This document shows positions 41,984 to 53,700 of a stretch of 64,000 bases of DNA, piece after piece. The first letter of the stretch is position 1, and each line of letters opens with the position of its first letter. Under the pieces are notes generated by a model, which was not told where the DNA came from, searched no databases, and was given only the letters and a program-made list of their open reading frames with translations. The stretch comes from Siderastrea siderea (taxonomy: Eukaryota > Cnidaria > Anthozoa > Scleractinia > Rhizangiidae), in contig OZ034974.1 of NCBI GenBank assembly GCA_964030785.1, forward strand, positions 48,928,355 to 48,992,354. The letters run 5' to 3'. Made by a program: the position numbers and the translations under genes.

Positions 41984-43910
41984 TTCTTTATGACAGTAAC
42001 TTTATACCGCATGACAGTAACCATTTTGATACAATAAGGTACATTTCGTTTTACAAAACGACTTAAGGCTTACGGGGGAATTGCCGACCGAAAGGCCATT
42101 TTTGAGGTTGGCACGATAGCTGACTTTTATAAATGCTCTATCGGAAGAATTTGAAATTGCAACAGGTAGTCAATGATGAAGCTATGATAACCTCACAAGG
42201 AATTGAGGTAAAGGAAACGCCACAACCAGTTGATAAAAAGTGGAGACTATTTAAACTATTAGAAAAACAGAAGAAAACGTATGCAACCGAAGAGAAGGAC
42301 AAAATAAAACAGCAATACTTCATTTTCGTCCGCGGGCCGATGTTCATGGAGTTTCAGTGATTTCGTAGGAAGCATCCTTTAGTTGACGTGTTACGCAAAA
42401 TGCTGTATTTATAAAACACTGACACAACCCGTTATGAGTTACGTTATGAGGTGGTGTAATAAACTTTTGGAAGTTTATCATTCCGAATAAGATTCCTTCT
42501 CCCTAACAGTGATGAAAATGAGATTTCTCTTTCATCATCACTACTTGTTCAAACATTCAAGTGAGGAGAATAAAGGAAGTGATTGCCAAGGAAGAGATGT
42601 CTTGATATTTTAGACAAACTCTCCTTACTAGTTCCATAAGAAATGTATGGAGGATAGTAAGGAGAATATGCATTTTTATATCATGGCTTAAAGGGTTAAG
42701 TTCCCTTTCCAATAGACCCCCCCCCCCCCCTTTCCACTTCTTGAGGCCAACAGCTGAACAGTCCTTGCAAGGCTCGCATCACGACACAAAGCGAAGATTT
42801 ATTGGCTGACATTTCGACTAGTTCAACTAATTTTGTTCAGGGTCAGGGGTATAACGAAATAAGCCCAACCCTCCCCACCGGAAGTTTACTATACCTTAAC
42901 GGTATTAACACCATCACTCCCACTTTCCTGATCAGGAAGTTCTTTTATTTTTACGTTTTCTTCAGGTTAGTCTTAGGTTTAAAAAAGCAGCTGAATACAT
43001 TTAAGACATATTTCAATAATATGGCATAAATACTGGAAAATTAAACTTTCATGCCAACTAAAGCGATAAAAATACTGTAAAAAGAAATTCAATCGCAAAA
43101 CATTTCTTATACAATTACCCTACCTATGAAATATGATGTAATGTTTAACGCCTCAAGTGCGTAAATAAAAGCTATTTTGCTCCCCCTTATATAAAATATA
43201 AGTGTACTATCGGTAAAAATACGTAGTCTACATTTCCTCTTGAATTGATCCAAGTAGTCTCGTGGTCTCTTCAAAAATTACACTTAATGCCACTCATGAA
43301 ATGATTTTATTAACGATGAAATTTTTCCAAGAAAAGTCGTCCACGTTTTACATTTGAAAAAAAGACTTTTTGTTCTGAAAGAACTGACGGAAAGAGTTTC
43401 AGTATAGAAACGTATAGTTAAGTGTTGAGACCATATTAGACAAAAATGTGCCCTATGAAATATATACTTTTTGCACAACGCAATAGTGCATAATAACCTA
43501 GTCAGACATGGGTGACTTCAGCCCTATTATCAGTGGTTTACTGCAGAAGCATTATGCACTTCATTTTGATTTCAAAATAATACAGTGATATGCAATTTTA
43601 TTCCACATACTTTAAAATTTTGTACGTTGAATCAATTTAATTGAAACTCAAGTTAGCATTCACATTTTCAAACTTCTTGCTACAAATGGCCGGAATAACT
43701 TGGTTAAGTTTTTTTTCCTCTTACACCTAAAGAAGTTTACCAAATAATATGTGCTAATTCCAGTCGAACTCTTGTATTTATACTTTTCTGTAAGCGGCCA
43801 GCTCCCTCATCTGAGCCCTCGCTCTTTCTGGTCAGCAACAGGGAGTGGAAGCTAAGGGACTGGAAAGAAAACTGGTGAACGCCTTTGTCATGTTCTTTAA
43901 GACGTAAGAT
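41984..43910. other. intergenic and probable CC-A 3' UTR
   Basis: I see no conserved gene. A C homopolymer is at about 42717-42730. The 75-codon frame at 42133-42360 has a charged composition but no domain. A minus-strand AATAAA at 43602-43597 could end the CC-A transcript. Confidence 0.45.
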
Positions 43911-44029
43911 CATTCTCGTTCCCAGAGCCGCTTGGCCGTCTTAGCTGCCGGCGACTGGGCACGAGGACCAGCTCCTCGTGCCCAGTCGCCGGTAGCTAAG
44001 AGGGCCAAGCGGCTCTGGGGATGAGAATG
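43911..44029. mobile_element. 119-bp hairpin MITE with about 10-bp target duplication
   Basis: The arms CATTCTCGTTCCCAGAGCCG and CGGCTCTGGGGATGAGAATG pair, with CTGGGCACGAGG and CCTCGTGCCCAG near the centre. GACGTAAGAT at 43901-43910 and GACGCAAGAT at 44030-44039 flank it, 9 of 10 bases identical, suggesting a Mutator-like target duplication. It sits about 60 bp beyond the CC-A stop codon, so it is probably part of the 3' UTR. Confidence 0.75.
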
Positions 44030-44092
44030 GACGCAAGATATAATGTGGTAATAACGTTATCAGTGCTTTTTACTGGAAATATATAACATTAA

Positions 44093-44722
44093 TTAATATT
44101 TCCATCTCCTTCTGGAGCTGTTCCTACTCTCAATCTGTGCAATCTCATACTCTCCGTCTTCCTCCTCTTCAAGAGTAAACTGTACCGGCTCGTACTTCTG
44201 GTCCCTGTAAACCTGGTAAGATTGCGCACTTCCGGTTGTCCATGACGTCACAGGGATGGGTCGGGGTCTTCGTTCGATATCAATCTCCAGTTCTGTCGTT
44301 GCGTGACGTTGTTGCACGTCAATGTCCAAAGTGGTGGTCGTTTGCGGAATAATATCAAATTCTGTTGCGATGCTCTGCTGTGGTATGTATTCTACTGTTG
44401 TCTGTGGTTTCTGCGGCTGAATCTCAAACTCCGTTGTAGTTGTTTGAGGTGTAAAACCGTAGTCAAAACTTTGCTGGGGACTCACATTGATCTCCAGTTC
44501 TGTGACTTGCGGTTTGACATCGATGTCCAGTGTTGTTATTTGTTGTGGGCGTTCCTTAACCTGGAAACTCAGCGTGGACGTCTCCATTTGATCGTCTGAC
44601 GATTCTCTCTCTTCCAGTTGTTTCTTGCACTGTTCGTACGCTCTGTGGCTGAGTATCAAGTCATCTTGTAAGCTCTGAATCTCGCTCTCAAGCTCTTCTA
44701 TCTTACGCTGTAAGTTGCTCAC
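44093..44722 (-). CDS. CC-A coding exon 5 (residues 4519-4727) with repetitive tail
   Basis: The last coiled-coil segment (VSNLQRKIEELESEI to KKQLEERESS) is followed by a tail with about seven degenerate repeats, such as TTLDIDVKPQ, VTELEINVSPQ, TTTEFEIQPQ, IATEFDIIPQ and ATTELEIDI. They have alternating hydrophobic residues and suggest beta strands. The protein ends in a basic RRRWKY. The stop is at 44095-44093. Confidence 0.88.
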   Translation of the reverse strand: MSNLQRKIEELESEIQSLQDDLILSHRAYEQCKKQLEERESSDDQMETSTLSFQVKERPQQITTLDIDVKPQVTELEINVSPQQSFDYGFTPQTTTTEFEIQPQKPQTTVEYIPQQSIATEFDIIPQTTTTLDIDVQQRHATTELEIDIERRPRPIPVTSWTTGSAQSYQVYRDQKYEPVQFTLEEEEDGEYEIAQIESRNSSRRRWKY

Positions 44723-47700
44723 CTGAATGACAAAAAAGTTTAAGGGGGATGTCACCTATTCGTAGTATTACTTAAAAAAGCTCAACCTCGTTCCTAAGAC
44801 TTTTCCCTTTTTTTTTTTAAATTTGGAGCCAATGCCAGGGCCTTTTTCCCGCCTCTCCAAATTTGAAAAAAAGGGAAAAAGTCCTAGAAACGGGGGAGTG
44901 AAAAGCTTTAAATAGTGACTAGCACCCAATTTCTCCTCACAGTATCACTTCTTTATCAAACAAAGGAAATGATCACCAAAGATGAACTGTTATGATGTTT
45001 AATCAAATTCTCCCAACTAGTACCATTACAAATATATGGAGAACAGTGAGGAGAATATGCATGTTGATATTAAGGCTCAAAGAGTTAAAGACGTGGGAGT
45101 CAGCGGAAACCCAAAACAGTGGTTCAATGCAACTTGACAAAGCTGGCAAGTTTTTTCAAGTTTGTCATTCGTAATCCGTCTTAATCTCCCTCAGTCGTAA
45201 CCATCCTTGTTTAGTTTTGGTTAATTATTACTTCTTTGGTGTTTTTCTACCTTAGGAAACTATTATTTTGAGGTTTCCGTTAATGAGAAAATAATTTTGT
45301 CAGATCAGAAAAATGAATGAAAACGCCGTGACATGGTTCCTTTAAATAAGTGTGTTTGGATGCGGTCATCTAGGATGGAATTGGATTTCAATCTGAAAAA
45401 ATTGGCGTGCCAATGTTCAATATTCTTCAGGTAATAGAAGGGCCGAAAAGGTAAAGCTCAGGAATGGCACGACAGAAGGCGGCTACACTCAACTACACCT
45501 TAGGGCAGCAAAATGGCCGACACGGAGTGTAGCCTTACTTGTATCTGAGATGTGAACATTTAGGCAAGCAACTGTGTGGGGGAGAAAATTGGAGACCCTC
45601 AGCTTAGAACAAAGGAATGGAGAAGTCTTCACAGTGATTAGTGAGAGGTGTGACTTCATGAATGTTTTTGTTACTGGAGAAAAAAGGGTGCTTCTTACGG
45701 TTTCAGTGACTGCTTGAGACACACTCTACATGTTTCATTAAAAGGGCAAAATCAGACGACAACAAAGCCGGCAGCAGTTATCAGGAAATTAAAACGAAGC
45801 CCTAAAGTTGGCCGTTGTAACTGAAGACTGTAGTCTGCACCAAGGACCTGTCCTTTTAGTGATGCAGAGATGAACGCTAGACTTACAAATGTAAGGAAAT
45901 AGAGCCTTAACTGCATGGTTCAAAAACAAAACCTTTGATCTTGTTGGGTTGGAAGAAGCAAACGCTGGAACAGATGATCCAGTGCTCGACTGGCTGGATT
46001 ACGATTACGGCTAAAAGAAAGCAAGTTGTTGCTAGAAGAATGGTATAAGAGGTCAAAGAAAGTAAGATGTAACTAAACAAATGAAATGGTAAAAAAAAAC
46101 CTTTGCCTTAAGACATCAATACAATGATGAACACAAGCTAACCTGATTGGTCTTCTGTTCTCGATCCAGGTCATGTGACCTACACGCCCTTCGTTGATCT
46201 TCAAGCTCTCGTTCCAGTCTCTCCACTCGATTTTGTTTGGCTTTGACGTCATCGTTGGCATCGTTTAACTTCCTGAGGGCGTTTTGTAGATCATTCTCGA
46301 GTTTTCTAAGTTCAATACGTGTGGTGCTGAATTCCTGAGTTATTTGCTCTTTTTCGTGTGCTCTGGAATCAAACTCTCGCTCCACAATCAACAGTCTTTC
46401 TTTCGCTGTCCTCAGTTCGTATTCCAATCGACGTTTTTCTTCTTCCAAGTGTCTGTTAGAGTCCTCGAACCTTAAATAAAAATAAGAATGTTAAATTTTG
46501 AGATGAAGCCTAAATTCCAATTCTTCAAGTTGGCAAGTGGAGAAAAAGTTTGGGTGCACCAAAAAACTGAACATGACTATCACTTATTTTCGCTTGTTAA
46601 TTTCCCACGCACTATCATTTTGAATCTTTATGACGGCAAACAGTTGCCCATATCGTTGCATACAAAAGAAAAATGCTTCTTAACAGTAGTGGCAACCGTA
46701 TAACGTCATAAAAATTCAAAATGGCAGCACGCTGGAAATTCACAAGCGAAAATAGGAGATTTATTTATGTATTTATTTATTTCAACAATATTTAGACAGA
46801 GGTACACTAAAACTTTCTTTCCACCTGTTAGCTTAAAGAATTGAAAGTTAGACTCTATTTCCAACAATTTAACGTCAATGTGTTGTAACAGTGGAGGTTC
46901 CCTTAAACTAAAAGAAGCTAGCCAGTAAACACCCGTGTCAAAAAGGCGAGTTGGTTTGGTGGGTTTTTAGCTGATAACAGTTTGACCGTCCCAGTGAAAG
47001 TTCATCCCAATTTCCCAATGTACTTTGTATTCGTTTCTCTAATACCGATCAAAATCTCTGTTCGAGTTCATCCCGTTTGCTGTACCGGATCCGCGAGATT
47101 CGTAATTCGGTAAAAAAAACTTCCCGCTATCATGAAAGGGCGGTATGTTCATTTCGACCTCCTATTAGTTTTAACCATTTCTTGTGTGGGAGACAAATAG
47201 CATTCAGTGTGTAAAAATAACCATTTCTTTACAGAATGTAACTGATAACGCCATGAATTCAGCTTATGTAAACTTGGTACAAGGTTTCTTCTCATACTGG
47301 AATAAAACTGAGTCGTAACGGTTTCAGACCTCTCATGTAAACACCCCAAATGCCTTCTAATTGCCCTTTGTATAAGCCACAAACACAACACATGGAATTT
47401 GATTCCAAAGCCCGGCTTTGCCACAGAAAATCAGCTCTTTGACCGTACGTTTTTTACTAATCTAACAGCTGGAACAACGAAAAAAATTCAAAGACGTAGA
47501 CATCACCAATCTGGCGAGTACAGTGTGTGATATTTTAAAACCGCTAAAATTAAGCGTAGTTCTATGCAGAGTTCGAATTCTGCAAACTAATAAATGGAAT
47601 TCAAGCATGATAGAGCGCTTTTCAAATGGGTGTCGCAAAACCCAAACCAAAGTAATTAGACCAGCCAATGACAACAAACACAAATTACTGAATGAACCAA

Positions 47701-50700
47701 TCAGAACTCGAAGTAAATACATGTAAACGCGTGCGAGCAAGTCACGATTGGTTTGAGTTTTACTTCTGATTGATCGAGAAAGTGGCGCCAGATTTTTTAA
47801 CCAGTCACAGAGTGAAGTAAAGCAAAACCAAAGCAAAGCGTAAATTACTTTCGACATTCAATGGAAAAGCACTCTAAGGCGAGTACCTTCGTAGCTTGCT
47901 CTTGCAATCGCTGAGGTCAAACTCCAGAGTCTGCTTCTCGTGAATCAAGGTTTGTTTCTCTACTTCAATCCTAGTGTACTTCTCCTTGATGACGGTGTAT
48001 TCATAATAAATCTCTTCCTTTTCTCTTCGCGCCTGTCCAGCTTCATCAGCGACGTCTTCCTTCAACGCCAATTGCGCTTTTAACTTTTCAATTTCTCGCA
48101 TAAGGTCTCGGTTTTCTTCGTTGAGATTAAATTTATCAGCTCTGGAATTCTTGATCTCTTCTTCCATAATCGCTTTCTCTCTTTCCCATGCGTTGAGTTC
48201 TCGTTCCCTCGCACCGGCTTCCCGCTGTAGTTTCTCCAACTCTCGCTTTACTCGCCGCAGTTCGTCTTGAACCTCAGACTTGCTTTGTTTAACTGCGGAT
48301 AGTTCTTCCTTGAGGCTTATCTTTTCACTTTCAAATGAATCATACTCATACTTATGCATAGACAACTCTCGCTTCAGTCTCTCAATCTCTAGATTTGCAG
48401 CTCGCAGTTCGCCCTGAGTAGTTTCCATTCCCCGCCTGATTTCAGACATTTCTTCCTTTAACTTTCCATTCTCGTCTTCGCAATAGGATTTTTCCGTTTT
48501 CATGGCCGCCAACTTATTTTTAAGCCCTTCGTACTCGTCCTTGATAAGCCGCAGCTGTTCTTCGGCTCGTGTCTTGTCCTTTCTTAAGTTAAACGCTTCT
48601 TCTCTATAATTCTCCCTCTCTTCATTCCAACTGTCTTTGTCATCCTTGCTGTAAGCCAGCTCTCTCTTCAACGTGGAAACCTCAAAGTTGAGTGAGCTGA
48701 TCTGGACGTTCAGCTCGCTGATAAGACTGTCTTTCTCAAACATGCTTCGCTGATGTTCATCGATAGAGCGCTCGTGCTCGAAGACTTTCTCAGATAGTTC
48801 AGCTTCACTTTTGTGAAGTCTCACAAGAGCGTCCTCCAGCTCTTCTCGTAGGTGATTCTTCTCCAATGAGGAGCTGTTGGTATACTCATCAAGTTGCCTT
48901 TGTAAGTACTCAGCATCTCTTGTTTTCTCGTCCAGTAACCTCTGAATACGTAGCAGTTCCTGACTCTTCGCTTGTTGTTCATCAAGTATTTCTTTCTTCT
49001 CTTGAGTGAGGCTGTAGTAGGTCTTTTCTAGCTCCGTATACTTTGTCTCGATAGAGAACAGCTTCTGTTCAAGATGAACCTTCTCTTCAGCGCTGAAGGA
49101 CACACCCTTAAGCTTGTTAATCTCATGGCGTGTGCTCAATAGCTCATCTTCAAGACCACGTATCTTCTTTTCCGCTTCCTCTGACTGCGAACTTAGACTT
49201 TTGTTGTCGTCCTGAGCGTGTTGGTACTTGTTTTGCACGTCTGCGAATTTCCTCTGCAAATGCAGAATTTCTTGTGTTAGATCGTTTGTTTTCTCTTGGG
49301 TATCCTCTCGTCTGCTCTCCAATTCTCTCAGTCTTAGTTTCAGAGAAGCGATCTCTTTTTGCAGAGCTTCTTTTTCCTGGTGACAATACTGGTGTGCCAA
49401 CACCATCTCCGAGGCCTTCTTATGCGTTTCCAAGAGCTCGCGCTGTAATCGTATCTTCTCATCTTCGCTGTCTTTGCAAAATCGTTCTAGCTCGCGACAC
49501 TTGTCCAAGCTCGCTTGGAGGTCAAGCTGCAACTTTCTAATCTCTTGCTGGTTTGAGTTCCAATCTCGACTCCCAAAACTTCCATCCTGGTAATTCCAAA
49601 GATCCTCTTTCAGTGTCTCGTTCTTCACCCTACATGTTTGTAACTCTTGTTCAACGTCTGACACTCTCTTTCTCAGGTACTCCAGCTCTTGTTGCACCAA
49701 CCCATTGTGGACATCACTCATTTGATCATTATCTTGTAGTGTACACATGAGATTGTGCGCTGATATCTTCTCATTTCGCATCTTTTCTTTGTCTTCTTCA
49801 CAAGCTTTTAGTTTTCTCTTCTTTTCCTCTAGTTCCTCTGTTATCATTTCTAGCTCGTGGCTGATTCTTTCTTTTTCTCTTTCAAAATCCTCCTGGAATC
49901 TCTCTTTCTCTTGCAGCTCCCTCTTGAGCGTTTCCACCTCAACCCCAAGGAATGTCTTCTGTCTTCTGAGATCCTCCACGATGCTTTCCTTCTCCTCAGC
50001 TTCTCTGTTTGCATCAGCGACGCTATTTTCTAACTCAATGACTCGCCTCTTTAAGCTGTTAGCATTATCACGATCGTTAAAGCTGGCATTTCTCAAGTCG
50101 TCCACTTGGCTTAGCAAATCCTCTTTCTCTTTTCTACTGTCTCTGAGCTCACGCTCCAAAGCGGAAATATTATCTCTTAACGCTGCAAGTTCTTTCTGTT
50201 GTTCAGACTTCTCAAGTTGACCAAATCTGTAAGACTCCTCTGTCTCCCTGCCTCGACGTTCCGCAGCTTGTGTTTCCTCTTCCCAGGTTCGTGCCTTGTC
50301 TTTCCACATTTCACACGTTGCTTCCAGCTCCGTAATCTTACTTTGAAACTCCAGAACTTCGACTTGAAAGACATCGTGTTTCTCCTCCATGTCCCGAACC
50401 ATGTTTTGCACTTCATCCAAAAGCTCTTTCTTAGCCTGCAGCTCGTATTCCAACTCTGTCACCCTTTTGTGAGATTCGAGATTTTCTCGCTCCAATTCTG
50501 TCTCTCTTTCACGAATTCTATTATACGAGCATTCCATTAATGCAAGCTTCTTTTCGTAATTCAGCAATTCCCTGTTTAAATCACTCTTCTGGCTTTCACT
50601 CAATTCATAGCTCGCCTCGATTGACGCTAACTTCCTCTGCGCCTCACTGGCCTCTGCTTGAAACTTTTCCTTGGATATTTTCACCTGTTCGTAAGACATC

Positions 50701-53700
50701 TCCAACTCACTTAGCCGCAGCTTTGCACTCTCAAGCTCCAGTGAGAGTCTAGTGCTATCACGGCGAGCTGCCTGATGTTCCCCTTGTATATCCAGAAGTT
50801 CCTTTCTTGCCGCAGAAAGCTGCTCTTCAGCTTTCGCCTTCCCTGTGTCCGTCTCCTCGTGGATTGACTTCAATGTATCTAGTTCGCGTTTGACTTTAAA
50901 AAGCTGACTTTCAAGCTCATCTTTTTCCTTCTTCAAAGCGTCCTCCTCGGATCCAAAGTCCATTTCAGGAGCTGATGATTCCAGAAGTTGAGAGTTGAGA
51001 CGTTCCTTTTCTTTTCTTAGCATCTCACAGATGATTTGAGTCTCCTGATAGGATGTCTCCAGTTGCAGTATTTCGCTTTTTAGTTTGTCACATTCGCTTC
51101 TGTTTAGGTCAGCAGCAGACTCCACGTCTGCCAGGCGCTCTTTACCTGCCTCTAACTGGTGTTTGAGATCTTTGTTTTCGTGGTCAAGCTTCTCTGCATT
51201 AAACTTCACATTAGCGAGATCTGTCCTTAGATTTTCAACTTTGTTTTCGAGGTTCTTCTTCTCTACTTGAAGCTTCTCAATTGCGGCCATCTTGCTTTCA
51301 TTGTCTCTGTGCTTGAAGTCGCTTTCCTGTTGCTGTTCGGTCAGTTTTCTCTGATTTCTCATCGACTCAGCCTTAAGATTTTCCAACTTCAGTATTGTCT
51401 CCTGAAGTTGGGCCTCGAGCTGAGATCTCTCTTTGGTCTCTTTCTGCAATTTACGCTCAATCGTCGTTAATTTGCTTTTGTACGAATTAATTTCCTGTTG
51501 TAGTTGGTTCTTCACAGACTGGCTTGTTTGATATGCGACCTCGAAGTCCATTGCTTTCTTGTGTGCATCCAAGAGCTCTTTCTGTTGTTGGGTCTCCTTT
51601 TCTCGACTCGCAGTCAATGCTAATTCCAGCTGCGAGACTTTCTGTTCTGCAGTGAGCAGATCGTCGCTTAGAATCTTTATCTTACTCTCGTTCACGCCGA
51701 GAAATGCTTCCATCCTTGTAATCTTGTTCTTGTACACAATCAACTCTTGGTCGAGACCCGTTATTTTCTTGTGTGAATCGATAGATTCCATTTGAAGTTC
51801 TTTGTCTTTTTGTTCAAGATAAGCAATCGTGTGTTCCAGTTCTTCAACCTTTCGTTGCAGGCCTTGGACCTCTCCTTGTAAAGTTGCTTTTGTTCTGTCG
51901 CAATCTCTGTGCTCCAGCTCGTTCTTGGACAGCTTATTGTTGAGATCCATTATTTCCTTGTCCTTGTCTTCCATTTGTGACAAAACCACCTTGTAGTCGA
52001 CTTGTAACGCTGTCAATGAGCTGTTCATAGAGGACACTTCTTCAGTAGATTTGTCTTTCTCTCGAAGAATGTTACTTATCCTGGACTGCAAGTCAGTGCT
52101 CTGTTGCTTGAAAGCTGTCAATTCGCCTTCGACTCTACTTTTCTCGCGCTGTGCTCCACCCAGAGTGATCTTCATCTCGGAGTTATCTCGTTTCAAGGCA
52201 ATACACTCCTCCTTCAACTTTTCCTTGTCGTCAGCAATGCTGCTATACCGCGATTCCAGGTATGTGAGCTTTTGTTGAAGCGATGTTAGCTCATATTGCT
52301 GGTTCTCATGCTCTCGTTGCAAGGTTTGATACCCTTCTCTAAGATCATCAGCCAAGTCTTTGTTGGTTGAGCCATCTTTCTTGAGCTTTTCGTTTTCATT
52401 TCTGAGCCGCTTGGTGGTGCGTTCCAACTCCACCACACTCGCTTCTTGTGCTTCTAACTCCGTTTGTAATTTACTAATTTCCTCTTGAGCATGGCTATGG
52501 TTTTCCTTTTCGTTGAACAGCTCTCCAGTCAAAGACTTCAGCTCTTGCTCCAACGTAGTTACATCAGAATTCAACGATTCAATTTTGAGGTATTTTTCTT
52601 CATCACTACTTCTGTATGCCTCGAAACTGGCTTCCTTTTCGTTCACCTGCCTCTGCAATTCAACGATGTCCTCTCTGCTCTTTGTCGCTCGCAATTTTGC
52701 ATCTTCAAGCTCGTGTCGTACGCTTGCCAGGTCTTTCAGCGCTTGATACAATTCTTGCTCGAGGCTTAAAACCTTGCCTTGCTTTTCCACTAACTCTTTG
52801 TTTAACCCTTCGTTATCCTCCAGTGCTGTGCCAAGTCGAAGTTCAAACTCTGAGCTTTGCTTTAAGGCATCAAACAATTCTTTATCGACCGCATCTTTCC
52901 TCTGTTGGAATGTCTCCATATTCGATCTTATTCTGGTCATTTCCTCTTGCAGACTAGCGAGGTCGTTTTGCAGGTTCCTGTTCTCCAACTTAAACATTTC
53001 AATAGTCTCCTCTTTGCTTGTCAAGTCCTTGCTGTGCGACTCAAGAAGAATATCTTGTTCCTGAACTCTTCGTTGAAGACTGATTAACTCGCCATCGCTG
53101 TCACTGCCTCTTGATGTGAACACGTTCACCTGTTGCTCCAAGCCGTCCTTAATCTTCTCCGCTCGTTGAAGTTGTGTTTCTAGAGCAAACACTTTGTTTC
53201 TGTTCACTTGAGCCTCAGATCGTAAACTCTCACGCTCTTCACGATCCTCATCACGTGATGCCCTCGTGATTTCCAGCTCGGCTTGGAGGGACTGGACCTC
53301 TCGTTCCAGGTCGTCACGATCCTCTTGGCTTGCGCTGTAAACATTCTCTAGGCTTGAGATTTGCGATTGCAGAACGATGTTTTTCTGTTGCAGTTCACTC
53401 TCTCTATCTTTGAGTTCCAGCATTCTTCTTTCCATATCACTGAGTTTACTTCTCAAGGAATCGGTATCGCCTTCGCCTCTCCTAACAGCTTCTTTGTTCA
53501 CCTTTATCAGGAAAGAGAGAAATGAGAGAAAAACGTAAGTCAAATTAAGAATCAGTAATCCCAAAAATATGATCCGCGGGCAATGCGAGAATCAAATCGA
53601 ATCACTTCTCAATTATTTTGGTTACGTGATTCAGCTATCCATTCTCTACTCTTGTTCCTCTTTTATTGTTGTTGTTGGAAACACTGCAGAGTTAAACATC

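Noticed and set aside
42133..42360. 75-codon charged frame
   Set aside because: Too short, without a domain, and with a competing frame on the other strand.
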